From positions 1 through 42,820 of the forward strand of contig JAOPXD010000052.1 of NCBI GenBank assembly GCA_025965315.1: DNA of 42,820 bases. Reading direction: 5' to 3'. Shown piece after piece: positions 1-7,003 of the stretch. The first letter of the stretch is position 1. Each line of letters begins with the position of its first letter. Both the position numbers and the translations under genes were made by a program. This DNA comes from Marmoricola sp. Its GTDB lineage: Bacteria; Actinomycetota; Actinomycetes; Propionibacteriales; Nocardioidaceae. The notes beneath the pieces were generated by a model, which worked only from the letters and a program-made list of their open reading frames with translations, did no database searches and was not told the origin of the DNA.

Positions 1-1040
1 AGGACGGCAAGACCGCGAACGGGCTGGTCCGGCACTCGGAGAAGTACCAGATCCTCAGCGTGATCGACAGCCTCCAGGCCGGGGCCGACGCCGGTCAGTT
101 CCTCGACGGGACCCCGAACGGGATCCCGGTGCTCGCGTCGCTGACCGAGTCCATCGCGCACGCCGGCCGCGTCCCCGACTACCTGATCTGCGGTGTCGCA
201 CCTGCCGACGGCCTGCTGTCCGACGCCCAGCGGGTCGTGCTCCTCGACGGGATCGCCCGCGGGTTGCACATCATCAACGGCCTGCACGAGTTCCTCAACG
301 ACGACGCCGAGTTCGTGGCGGCAGCCCTGATCGCGGGCGTCACCATCACCGACGTACGCCGCCCCAAGGACACCCGCGACCTGCACCTGTTCTCCGGGCG
401 CATCTTCGACGTCACCTGCCCACGGATCGCGATCCTGGGCACCGACGGCGCGATCGGCAAGCGCACCACCGCCACCCTGCTGGTGCAGGCCCTGAACGAG
501 GCCGGCATCAAGGCGGTCATGGTCGGCACCGGTCAGACGACCCTGATCCAGGGTGGCAAGTACGGCGCCGCGCTGGACGCGATGGTCCCGCAGTTCATCT
601 CCGGCGAGGTCGAGCACCAGGTGGTGCGCGCGTTCGAGGGCGAGAACCCGGACGTGATCGTGGTCGAGGGCCAGGGCGCGCTGAGCCACCCGGCGTACCT
701 GAGCTCGGGCCACATCCTGCGCGGTAGCCGGCCCGCCGGCGTGATCGTGCAGCACGCGCCGAAGCGTCGGGTCCTCGGCGACTTCCCGATGATGCCGATG
801 CCCACCGCTGCGAGCGAGATCGCCCTGATCGAGGCCTTCGCCGACACCACGGTGATCGGGGTGACGATCAACCACGAGGAGATGACCGACCGCGAGCTCG
901 AGGACGCGATCGCCGAGCACCGGCTGCACCTCGGCCTGCCGGTCACCGACCCGCTGACCCGTCCCGGTTCCGAGCTGGTCGACATGGTCCTGCAGGCCTT
1001 CCCGGAGCTCGCTCCGCTGGCGGTGTCGACCCAGGCGTGA
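1..1040 (+). CDS. DUF1611 / DgcN-family protein (5' end outside window)
   Basis: The reading frame is open from base 3, so the gene starts before the window; the GTG at 60 is internal, because the 19 codons before it continue the family sequence (GKTANGLVRHSEKY). A P-loop-like motif (GTDGAIGKRT, bases about 438-467) begins the C-terminal nucleotide-binding domain. It is followed by GQTTLIQG and VVEGQGALSHP, all typical of DUF1611. Members of this family were named DgcN in D-glutamate catabolism; the exact reaction here is not shown by sequence. The gene overlaps the next by 4 bases (GTGA), and that neighbour is an amino-acid-racemase-like enzyme, which supports a role in D-amino-acid or racemised amino-acid metabolism. 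Family assignment is strong, function is inferred. Confidence 0.85.
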   Translation, partial: DGKTANGLVRHSEKYQILSVIDSLQAGADAGQFLDGTPNGIPVLASLTESIAHAGRVPDYLICGVAPADGLLSDAQRVVLLDGIARGLHIINGLHEFLNDDAEFVAAALIAGVTITDVRRPKDTRDLHLFSGRIFDVTCPRIAILGTDGAIGKRTTATLLVQALNEAGIKAVMVGTGQTTLIQGGKYGAALDAMVPQFISGEVEHQVVRAFEGENPDVIVVEGQGALSHPAYLSSGHILRGSRPAGVIVQHAPKRRVLGDFPMMPMPTAASEIALIEAFADTTVIGVTINHEEMTDRELEDAIAEHRLHLGLPVTDPLTRPGSELVDMVLQAFPELAPLAVSTQA

Positions 1041-2122
1041 CCGCTCCGCGGATCGAGATCGATCTCGGCAAGGTCGAGCACAACACCCGGGTGCTGGTCG
1101 ACCGGCTCGCCCTGGTGGGCATCCGCGTCACCGGCATCACCAAGGCCGCTCTCGGTTCGCCCGGCGTCGGAGCCGCGATGCTCCGCGGTGGCGCCGTCGG
1201 GCTCGGCGACTCCCGGGTCCCCAATCTTGCTCGCCTGGCTGGGCTGGACGGACCGACGTCACGCACGTTGATCCGCTCACCCCAACTCAGCCAGGTGGGA
1301 CAAGTGGTCGCGCACGCGGACATCAGCCTGAACACCGAGGCGGCGGTGATCACTGCCCTCGCGGGGGCGGCGACCCGGGACCGGCCCCACGGAGTGGTCC
1401 TGATGGTCGAGCTCGGCGACCTCCGCGAAGGCATTGCGCTCGACGACGTCTCGGCTGCTGTCCGGGTGGTCCTCGACCAGCCCGCCCTGCGCCTCGCCGG
1501 CCTCGGCACCAACCTCGCCTGCCAGAACGGCGTCGTCCCCGACGACCGCAACATGGCTGTCCTCAGCGGGCTCGTCGAGAACATCGAGGCCCTGTACGGC
1601 GTGACGCTCGGCGTCGTCTCCGGGGGCAACTCGGCGAACCTCGGGTGGGCCCTGTCGACCACCGATGTCGGCCGGATCGACGAGCTCCGGATCGGTGAGG
1701 CGATCCTGCTCGGCACCGAACCGCTGCACCGCACCCCGATCGAGGGCCTGCACACCGATGCCTTCGTGCTCTCGGCCGAGGTGATCGAGCTCAACGAGAA
1801 GCCGGCCCAACCGTGGGGCGACCGCGGCCAGGCTGCGTTCGGCGAGGCTCCGGTCCGGACCGGTACCGGGACCATCCGTCAGGCGATCCTCGCGCTCGGC
1901 CGCCAGGACGTCGACCTCGACGGCCTGGTCCCGCCGGACGGGATCGAGATCCTCGGGATGAGCAGCGACCACCTGGTGCTCGACGTCGGCGACCTGCCGC
2001 TGGCCGTCGGGGACGAGGTCTCGTTCGGCCTCGCCTACGGCGCCCTGGTCCGGGCGATGACGTCGCCCTTCGTCTCGAAGTTCGAGGTTGCGGGTGCGAT
2101 GCTCGACCCGTGCCGCCCGTGA
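1037..2122 (+). CDS. Alanine/ornithine racemase-family PLP enzyme
   Basis: A 361-residue fold-type III PLP protein. The N-terminus reads as an alanine-racemase-like TIM barrel (RIEIDLGKVEHNTRVL) with the likely PLP lysine at about residue 36 (GITKAALG). The C-terminal half has the beta domain (DELRIGEAILLGTE, then LALGRQDVD and GMSSDHLVLDV), which is typical of the ornithine/YhfX-like racemase branch rather than of cell-wall Alr. The GTG start at 1037 overlaps the upstream stop, so it is translationally coupled to the DUF1611 gene; its own stop overlaps the next GTG. It probably interconverts D and L forms of an amino acid handled by the DUF1611 partner. The substrate cannot be read from the sequence. 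Confidence 0.85.
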   Translation: MTAPRIEIDLGKVEHNTRVLVDRLALVGIRVTGITKAALGSPGVGAAMLRGGAVGLGDSRVPNLARLAGLDGPTSRTLIRSPQLSQVGQVVAHADISLNTEAAVITALAGAATRDRPHGVVLMVELGDLREGIALDDVSAAVRVVLDQPALRLAGLGTNLACQNGVVPDDRNMAVLSGLVENIEALYGVTLGVVSGGNSANLGWALSTTDVGRIDELRIGEAILLGTEPLHRTPIEGLHTDAFVLSAEVIELNEKPAQPWGDRGQAAFGEAPVRTGTGTIRQAILALGRQDVDLDGLVPPDGIEILGMSSDHLVLDVGDLPLAVGDEVSFGLAYGALVRAMTSPFVSKFEVAGAMLDPCRP

Positions 2123-2685
2123 CCGTGAACATGAACCGCTTCCACCGCTGGTACTGCGGCACCGGCCACTGGCGCCGGCACCTGACCGGCACGATCCTGC
2201 CGCAGGCGTTGACCGACGAGGACCTCGGCGACCAGGTCCTCGAGCTGGGGCCGGGTCGGGGCGCCAGCACTGCGTGGTTGAAGACCGTCACCGGGTCCCT
2301 GACGAGCCTGGAGCTGGACGGGGACCTCTCCGCCGCGCTGGCGGAACGCTTCAGCGACGTCGAGATCGTCAACGGCAGCGCCACCGACGTCCCGTTCGAG
2401 GCGGGCGCGTTCTCGGGCGTCGTCTGCACCACGATGCTCCACCACGTGCCGACGACCGCCGAGCAGGACCGGCTCTTCGCCGAGGCGAAGCGCGTCCTCG
2501 GTCCCGGCGGTGTCTTCTGCGGCTCGGACAGCCTCTCGACGCCGATCTTCCGGCTCGCGCACCGCGGCGACGTGATGAACGTCGTCGACCCGGACGCCCT
2601 CCCGGACCGGCTCCGGGCCGCCGGTTTCAGCGAGGTCCGGGTCACCCGCGGGTCGGACTTCTTCACCTTCCGCGCAGGCGCCTGA
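2119..2685 (+). CDS. Class I SAM-dependent methyltransferase
   Basis: About 188 residues. Motif I is VLELGPGRGAS, the acidic end of strand beta2 is LELDGDLSAAL, motif II/III region is NGSATDVPFEAGAFSGVVCTT, and the post-motif is LGPGGVFCGSDS: a small Rossmann methyltransferase of the UbiE/Methyltransf_11 type. I chose GTG 2119 because it overlaps the racemase stop as GTGA, like the previous junction. ATG 2131 is an in-frame alternative only four codons on, and the frame is open further upstream only because of high GC. It closes a three-gene coupled unit with the DUF1611 and racemase genes. The substrate is unknown and may be unrelated to amino acids. Confidence 0.8.
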   Translation: MTVNMNRFHRWYCGTGHWRRHLTGTILPQALTDEDLGDQVLELGPGRGASTAWLKTVTGSLTSLELDGDLSAALAERFSDVEIVNGSATDVPFEAGAFSGVVCTTMLHHVPTTAEQDRLFAEAKRVLGPGGVFCGSDSLSTPIFRLAHRGDVMNVVDPDALPDRLRAAGFSEVRVTRGSDFFTFRAGA

Positions 2686-2709
2686 CCGGACCCTGCAACA
2701 CCGAACCCC

Positions 2710-2715
2710 TAGGGT
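2710..2715 (+). promoter_or_regulatory. -10 box (TAGGGT) of galE
   Basis: TAGGGT fits the actinobacterial TANNNT -10 pattern seen at many other genes here. The predicted transcript would start near 2722 and carry a short leader with the Shine-Dalgarno sequence GAAGGAGA before ATG 2744. Arms GGACCC (2688-2693) and GGGTCC (2719-2724) flank the box as an inverted repeat. Confidence 0.55.
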
Positions 2716-2743
2716 GGTGGGTCCTGCGAGAAGGAGAACAAGC

Positions 2744-3718
2744 ATGTCGTGGCTGGTCACCGGCGGAGCCGGGTACATCGGGTCGCACGTCGTCCGCGCC
2801 CTGGGTGACGTCGGGATCCCGGCTGTCGTGGTCGACAACCTCTCGACGGGGCACCGCAGGTTCGTCCGCGACGACGTGCCGTACGTCGACGGCGACATCC
2901 TCGACACCGACCTGCTCGAGCGCACGATGCGCGAGCACGACGTGCACGGGGTCATCCACCTCGCCGGCTTCAAGGCAGCCGGCGTCTCGGTCGACGTCCC
3001 GCTGGTCGCCTACACCCAGAACGTCACCGGCACGGTCAGCGTCCTCGAGGCGATGCAGCGGGTCGGAGCGGGATCGATGGTGTTCTCCTCCAGTGCCGCC
3101 TGCTACGGCGCGACCGACGTCGATCTCGTCACCGAGGCGCTCACCCCGGCCCCGGAGTCGCCGTACGGCGAGACCAAGCTGATCGGCGAGTGGCTGATGC
3201 GGGACCAGGCGACCGCCACCGGGCTCAAGCACACCTCGCTGCGCTACTTCAACGTCGTCGGGTCCGGTGCCGAGGACCTCTTCGACGACAGTGCGCACAA
3301 CCTGTTCCCGCTGATCTTCAACGCACTGCTGGAGGGCAGGACCCCGAAGATCTACGGCGACGACTACCCGACCCCGGACGGCACCTGTGTGCGCGACTAC
3401 GTGCACGTCGCCGACCTCGCTGCGGCGCACGCGGTCGCCGCCCGCCATCTCGAGAACGGCGAACCGCTCGAGCCGGTCTACAACCTGGGCAGCGGTTCGG
3501 GATCCTCGGTGCAGGAGATCATGGACGCCGTCCGCGAGGTCAGCGGCATCGACTTCGAGCCCGAGGTGATCCCGCGCCGACCCGGCGACCCGCCGCGGAT
3601 CGTTGCCGACGGCAAGCTCGCCGCCCGCGACCTCGACTGGAGGATGCGGCACGACCTGCACGACATGGTCGAGTCCGCCTGGACGTCGCGTCAGTACGCC
3701 GCCGGCCTGGACGCCTGA
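2744..3718 (+). CDS. galE: UDP-glucose 4-epimerase
   Basis: A 324-residue extended SDR. The NAD-binding motif TGGAGYIGSH sits at residues 6-15, followed by HLAGFKAAGVSV, SSSAACYG, the catalytic YGETK (YxxxK) and LRYFNVVG. The conserved GalE stretch YGDDYPTPDGTCVRDYVHV follows, and the C-terminus has the usual PRRPGDPP motif. It interconverts UDP-glucose and UDP-galactose in the cytoplasm for sugar catabolism and cell-surface glycans. ATG 2744 has a good ribosome-binding site (GAAGGAGA) and starts directly at the first beta strand; the frame extends upstream to 2714 but without homology. The DUF1272 gene follows after one base, so the two are probably co-transcribed. Confidence 0.95.
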   Translation: MSWLVTGGAGYIGSHVVRALGDVGIPAVVVDNLSTGHRRFVRDDVPYVDGDILDTDLLERTMREHDVHGVIHLAGFKAAGVSVDVPLVAYTQNVTGTVSVLEAMQRVGAGSMVFSSSAACYGATDVDLVTEALTPAPESPYGETKLIGEWLMRDQATATGLKHTSLRYFNVVGSGAEDLFDDSAHNLFPLIFNALLEGRTPKIYGDDYPTPDGTCVRDYVHVADLAAAHAVAARHLENGEPLEPVYNLGSGSGSSVQEIMDAVREVSGIDFEPEVIPRRPGDPPRIVADGKLAARDLDWRMRHDLHDMVESAWTSRQYAAGLDA

Positions 3719-3719
3719 C

Positions 3720-3965
3720 GTGCTGGAGCTCCGACCGAACTGCGAGTGCTGCGACAAGGACCTGCCGCCCGACTCCGCGGAGGCCCGGATCTGTACCTAC
3801 GAGTGCACCTTCTGCGCTGACTGCGTGGAGGTCTGCCTCGGCGGGGTCTGCCCGAACTGCACCGGTAACTTCGTCCCACGACCGATCCGGCCCGCTGCCC
3901 TGCTCCCGCTCAACCCGGCGAGCACCGAACGGGTCTTCCAGGCGGGTCTGCACCGGTCGGGCTGA
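3720..3965 (+). CDS. DUF1272 cysteine-rich protein
   Basis: An 81-residue protein with the typical DUF1272 start (LELRPNCECCDKDLPP). Closely spaced cysteines follow (CTYECTFCADC ... CLGGVCPNC), which look like a double zinc ribbon or other metal-binding knuckle. The GTG start at 3720 lies one base after the galE stop. The biochemical role of the family is not known. The context offers only co-transcription with galE and a possibly separate SDR gene 19 bases on. Confidence 0.85.
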   Translation: MLELRPNCECCDKDLPPDSAEARICTYECTFCADCVEVCLGGVCPNCTGNFVPRPIRPAALLPLNPASTERVFQAGLHRSG

Positions 3966-3984
3966 ATCCGGCATGATCATGGCC

Positions 3985-4767
3985 ATGACCTCACCGCAGC
4001 ACCCCTCGAACCTGGCTGACCTCTTCCGCCTCGACGGAAGGGTCGCCATCGTCACCGGCGCGTCCTCCGGACTCGGCGTCGCGTTCGCCCAGGCCCTCGC
4101 GGAGGCCGGCGCCGACGTCGTCCTCGGGGCCCGTCGCGTCGACAAGCTCGCGGACACCGCTGCGCTCGTCGAGGCCACCGGCCGCAAAGCACTCTCGGTC
4201 GCGACCGACGTCGCCGACCCGGCGTCGTGCCAGGCGCTCGTCGACGCCGCGATGGCCGAGTTCGGTCGCGTCGACATCCTGGTCAACAACGCCGGCATCG
4301 GTACGGCGGTCCCGGCCACCCGCGAGTCCCCCGAGCAGTTCCGCCAGGTCATCGACGTGAACCTCAACGGCTGCTACTGGATGGCACAGTCCTGCGGCCG
4401 GGTGATGGGCTCCGGCTCCTCGATCATCAACATCTCCTCGGTCCTCGGCCTCACCACCGCCGGACTCCCCCAGGCCGCGTACGCCGCCTCGAAGGCCGGA
4501 CTGATCGGCCTGACCCGCGACCTCGCGCAGCAGTGGACCGGTCGCAAGGGCATCCGGGTCAACGCGATCGCTCCCGGGTTCTTCACCTCCGAGATGACCG
4601 ACCAGTACCCGGACGGCTACCTGGAGTCCCAGATGGGCCGTAACCCGATGGGCCGCAAGGGGGATCCTCGCGAGCTGGCCGCGACCGCTGTCTTCCTGGC
4701 CTCGGACGCCGCCGGGTACATCACCGGCCAGACCCTGCCGGTCGACGGCGGAATGACGATCACCTGA
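3985..4767 (+). CDS. SDR-family oxidoreductase
   Basis: A classical short-chain dehydrogenase of 260 residues. The cofactor motif TGASSGLG lies at residues 22-29, NNAG is present, the catalytic serine is in INISSVLG, and YAASK (YxxxK) follows. The C-terminus reads ITGQTLPVDGGMTIT. It is a NAD(P)-dependent alcohol dehydrogenase or ketoreductase; the substrate is not identifiable. Three in-frame ATGs (3973, 3979, 3985) exist. I chose 3985 because a CATGAT box (3972-3977) lies 7 nt before it, matching the leaderless spacing of neighbouring genes, and there is no ribosome-binding site. The next gene begins one base after its stop, so they form a pair. Confidence 0.88.
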   Translation: MTSPQHPSNLADLFRLDGRVAIVTGASSGLGVAFAQALAEAGADVVLGARRVDKLADTAALVEATGRKALSVATDVADPASCQALVDAAMAEFGRVDILVNNAGIGTAVPATRESPEQFRQVIDVNLNGCYWMAQSCGRVMGSGSSIINISSVLGLTTAGLPQAAYAASKAGLIGLTRDLAQQWTGRKGIRVNAIAPGFFTSEMTDQYPDGYLESQMGRNPMGRKGDPRELAATAVFLASDAAGYITGQTLPVDGGMTIT

Positions 4768-4768
4768 G

Positions 4769-5557
4769 ATGGCGACCACGGGGGCAGCAACGTACGACGG
4801 GTTCGTCCGCACCAGCGGCGACGAGCTCTGGGACCGGATCGGTGAGGCACACCGGCGCTTCGCGGCACTGCTGTCGGTGACGCCCGGTCCGACCCCGATC
4901 CCGGGGTCGGACTGGACGGCCGGCGACGCCTCGGCACACCTGCTGACGGTGCTGCGCCGCTACACGCGGCCCGACACGGCCGGTGCGCACGCCGCCGAGA
5001 TCGAGGACCTGCACGGCCAGCCGGTGAGCCGGAACCTGGACGCGATCTGGCAGGAGCTGCACTCCCTCGAGGAGAAGCTCCCGCGTAGCGCCGATCTGCA
5101 CGAGCCCTTTCCGCTCCACCACGCCGTCACGATGGACGGCGCCGGTGCGCTGGGCAACCTGATCGGCGAGTTCGTGGTGCACGGGTGGGGCGTCGCCCGC
5201 GGACGTGGCAAGCAGTGGCGGATCGGGTCGCGCAACGCCGCGCTCGCGCTGACCGCCGGTATGCAGGCCAGCCCGGCGTACGTCGCCCCGGACGCGCCCG
5301 GCGACCTGAAGCTCCAGATCCGGACTCCGCAGACCCGCCCGTGGATGCTCGACTACTCCGACGGCGTGCTCACCAGCCGTCGGGCGGTGCGCTGGGAGAC
5401 GGCCGACGTGCGGATCGTCGGCCGCACCGAGCCGCTGCTGCTGAACCTGTACGGCCGCATCGGGATGGCTCGCGCGACCGCCCACGGCGTCACCGTGCTG
5501 GGTGGTCGGAGACCGTGGCGGATCGCCCGGGTGTCGCGGACCTTCCTGACGCCCTAG
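4769..5557 (+). CDS. Maleylpyruvate isomerase-fold mycothiol-dependent-type protein
   Basis: A 262-residue protein of the DinB/MDMPI superfamily. GSDWTAGDASAHL (about residues 48-60) and GEFVVHGWGVARG (about 133-145) carry the histidine and glutamate positions that normally bind a divalent metal. The C-terminal part resembles the SCP2-like extension of this family. Known members are mycothiol-dependent isomerases or transferases, and mycothiol is an actinobacterial thiol. ATG 4769 follows the SDR stop by one base, so the two are probably one operon. The actual reaction is unknown. It ends six bases from the convergent DUF1304 gene. Confidence 0.75.
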   Translation: MATTGAATYDGFVRTSGDELWDRIGEAHRRFAALLSVTPGPTPIPGSDWTAGDASAHLLTVLRRYTRPDTAGAHAAEIEDLHGQPVSRNLDAIWQELHSLEEKLPRSADLHEPFPLHHAVTMDGAGALGNLIGEFVVHGWGVARGRGKQWRIGSRNAALALTAGMQASPAYVAPDAPGDLKLQIRTPQTRPWMLDYSDGVLTSRRAVRWETADVRIVGRTEPLLLNLYGRIGMARATAHGVTVLGGRRPWRIARVSRTFLTP

Positions 5558-5563
5558 GAACGT

Positions 5564-5944
5564 CTAGGAGAGTCCCCAGATCGCGAGCGAGATCAGCCCC
5601 AGGGCCGGGAAGAGCCCCTGCACGATCGCGCCGCGCGCCTTGGCCGGGTCCGAGGTGATCAGTACCAGCGCAGCCGTGATCATCGAACCTGTCCCGAAGA
5701 GGACCAGCGCGATGGCGGCATCCCGGTTCGACCCGGCGACACCGAGGCCCGCCGCCGTACCGATCGCCAGGAAGAGGTTGTAGAAGCCCTGGTTGTAGGC
5801 CCAGGGCTTCATGATCGCGGCGTCCTCGGCGCTGACGCCGAAGGCCTTGCGACCCGCGGTCTCGAACGCGAGCGCCTCGAGCCAGAAGATGTAGACGTGC
5901 ACCAGGGCTGCCAGGCCCGCGAAGACGTACGCGACGGTCAACAT
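5564..5944 (-). CDS. DUF1304 membrane protein
   Basis: 126 residues with four predicted membrane helices. The family-typical features are VHVYIFWLEALAF near the N-terminus and AYNQGFYNLFLAIG in the middle. This small integral membrane family has no established function. A TAGAGT box lies exactly 6 nt upstream of its ATG and overlaps the stop codon of the AraC-type gene, which indicates an independent leaderless transcript. It converges with the MDMPI-like gene. Confidence 0.88.
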   Translation of the reverse strand: MLTVAYVFAGLAALVHVYIFWLEALAFETAGRKAFGVSAEDAAIMKPWAYNQGFYNLFLAIGTAAGLGVAGSNRDAAIALVLFGTGSMITAALVLITSDPAKARGAIVQGLFPALGLISLAIWGLS

Positions 5945-5950
5945 GCTCGG

Positions 5951-5956
5951 ACTCTA
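5951..5956 (-). promoter_or_regulatory. -10 box (TAGAGT), leaderless promoter of DUF1304 gene
   Basis: Read on the minus strand, TAGAGT is followed by 6 nt and then ATG. The box shares bases with the stop codon of the upstream AraC-type gene. Confidence 0.5.
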
Positions 5957-6922
5957 GACCTTGGTGGTCGGGGCTCGCCCGTGCCAGCGCCGGTGGGCGT
6001 GGATGAAGGCGGTGGACCCGGAGTAGCCGAGGCGTACGGCGACCTCGCGGACCGAGAGCGACCCGTTGCCGAGCAGCTTCTCGGCCAGCGAGATCCGGAC
6101 CTCGTCGAGGAGCCGCGAGAACGACGTACTGTCTGCGGCCAGCCGTCGACGCAGGGTGCGCTCCCCCATCGCGAGCGCGGTGGCGACGCCACCGGACGAC
6201 GGATCGAAGGCGAGCCGCTGGGCGAGCAGGATCCGGACCCGTTGGGCGAGCCCGCTGTCGTCCCGCCGTCGCGACGCGAGGTCGGCGCAGAGCTCCTCGG
6301 CGAGGGCACTGGCGGCCGGGCTGGCGTGCGGAAGCTCGACGTCCAGGTACGCCGCCGGGAAGCGCACCCGTATCGGCTCCTGGTCGAACACGGTCGGCAG
6401 GTCGCCGAGGAAGAGCTCGCGCAGCACGGCTTCGACCGCAGCCAGGTCGCGCCGGACCAGGAACTCACGGACGTCCGCGGGAAGCGCGTCGTCGTACGCC
6501 TCGATCACCACCTCGGTCCCGTCGAGCCGTGCGTGCGGGATCGAGAAGGTGAAGGTGAGGTCGACGAACCGGAGTGCGAAGTTCATCGCGTCGAGCAGGG
6601 TCCGGCTCGAGACCAGTGCGTAGCCGGTGATCCCGAACGTCTCCACCCGGTAGCGCCTGCCCAGGGCCACCGCCGAGCGGGTCTGCGCACTGGTGCTGCG
6701 CAGCAGGTTCCTGACCGCCCGGAGCTCCTGGTCGGCGGTGACGACTCCCTCGGGGTCGGCGAGGTCCCGCACACCCAGACCGGTGCCGGCGAGCACGTCC
6801 CGAGCGGGCATCCCCATTGCCTCCGCGTGCTCCACCAGGACGGCGATCCCGCGGACCTGGCGCGGGAAGTCCCAGTCCCAGGTCACTGGTTGATCGAGCA
6901 CCGGTTCGTCGAGCACCACCAC
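5954..6922 (-). CDS. AraC-family transcriptional regulator
   Basis: About 322 residues. The N-terminal two thirds match the AraC 'arabinose-binding domain' type found in OruR/ArgR-like regulators (VLVEHAEAMGMPARDVLAG ... RVETFGITGYAL). The C-terminus is an AraC/XylS double helix-turn-helix (ALAMGERTLRRRLAADSTSF ... VREVAVRLGYSGSTAFIHAHRRW). The start is one of several GTG codons. I chose 6922 because a TATGCT box lies exactly 6 nt before it, as at neighbouring leaderless genes. It is divergent from the Baeyer-Villiger-type monooxygenase and is its most likely regulator. The effector is unknown. Confidence 0.85.
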   Translation of the reverse strand: MVVLDEPVLDQPVTWDWDFPRQVRGIAVLVEHAEAMGMPARDVLAGTGLGVRDLADPEGVVTADQELRAVRNLLRSTSAQTRSAVALGRRYRVETFGITGYALVSSRTLLDAMNFALRFVDLTFTFSIPHARLDGTEVVIEAYDDALPADVREFLVRRDLAAVEAVLRELFLGDLPTVFDQEPIRVRFPAAYLDVELPHASPAASALAEELCADLASRRRDDSGLAQRVRILLAQRLAFDPSSGGVATALAMGERTLRRRLAADSTSFSRLLDEVRISLAEKLLGNGSLSVREVAVRLGYSGSTAFIHAHRRWHGRAPTTKV

Positions 6923-6928
6923 CAGGGC

Positions 6929-6934
6929 AGCATA
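6929..6934 (-). promoter_or_regulatory. -10 box (TATGCT) of the AraC-type gene
   Basis: On the minus strand TATGCT is followed by 6 nt and GTG 6922, the same geometry as the other leaderless starts. It decides the start codon among several in-frame GTGs. Confidence 0.5.
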
Positions 6935-6967
6935 GGCCGGAATTATCAACTGAATCGGCTCCAGGCA

Positions 6968-6997
6968 TTGGGCGCCGGACCGACGAGTTCCTACTGT
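6968..6997 (+). promoter_or_regulatory. Promoter of the Baeyer-Villiger monooxygenase gene
   Basis: TTGGGC (6968-6973) could serve as -35 and TACTGT (6992-6997) as -10, with an 18-bp spacer. ATG 7004 follows the -10 box by 6 nt, so the transcript is probably leaderless. Confidence 0.5.
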
Positions 6998-7003
6998 TGC
7001 GTC

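Noticed and set aside
60..62. GTG as the start of the first gene
   Set aside because: The codons before it continue the DUF1611 family sequence in the same frame, so the gene simply begins outside the window.
5897..7003. Plus-strand extension of the monooxygenase frame over the AraC gene
   Set aside because: The FAD motif begins at ATG 7004 with a leaderless promoter just before it; the upstream part is antisense to a convincing AraC-type regulator.
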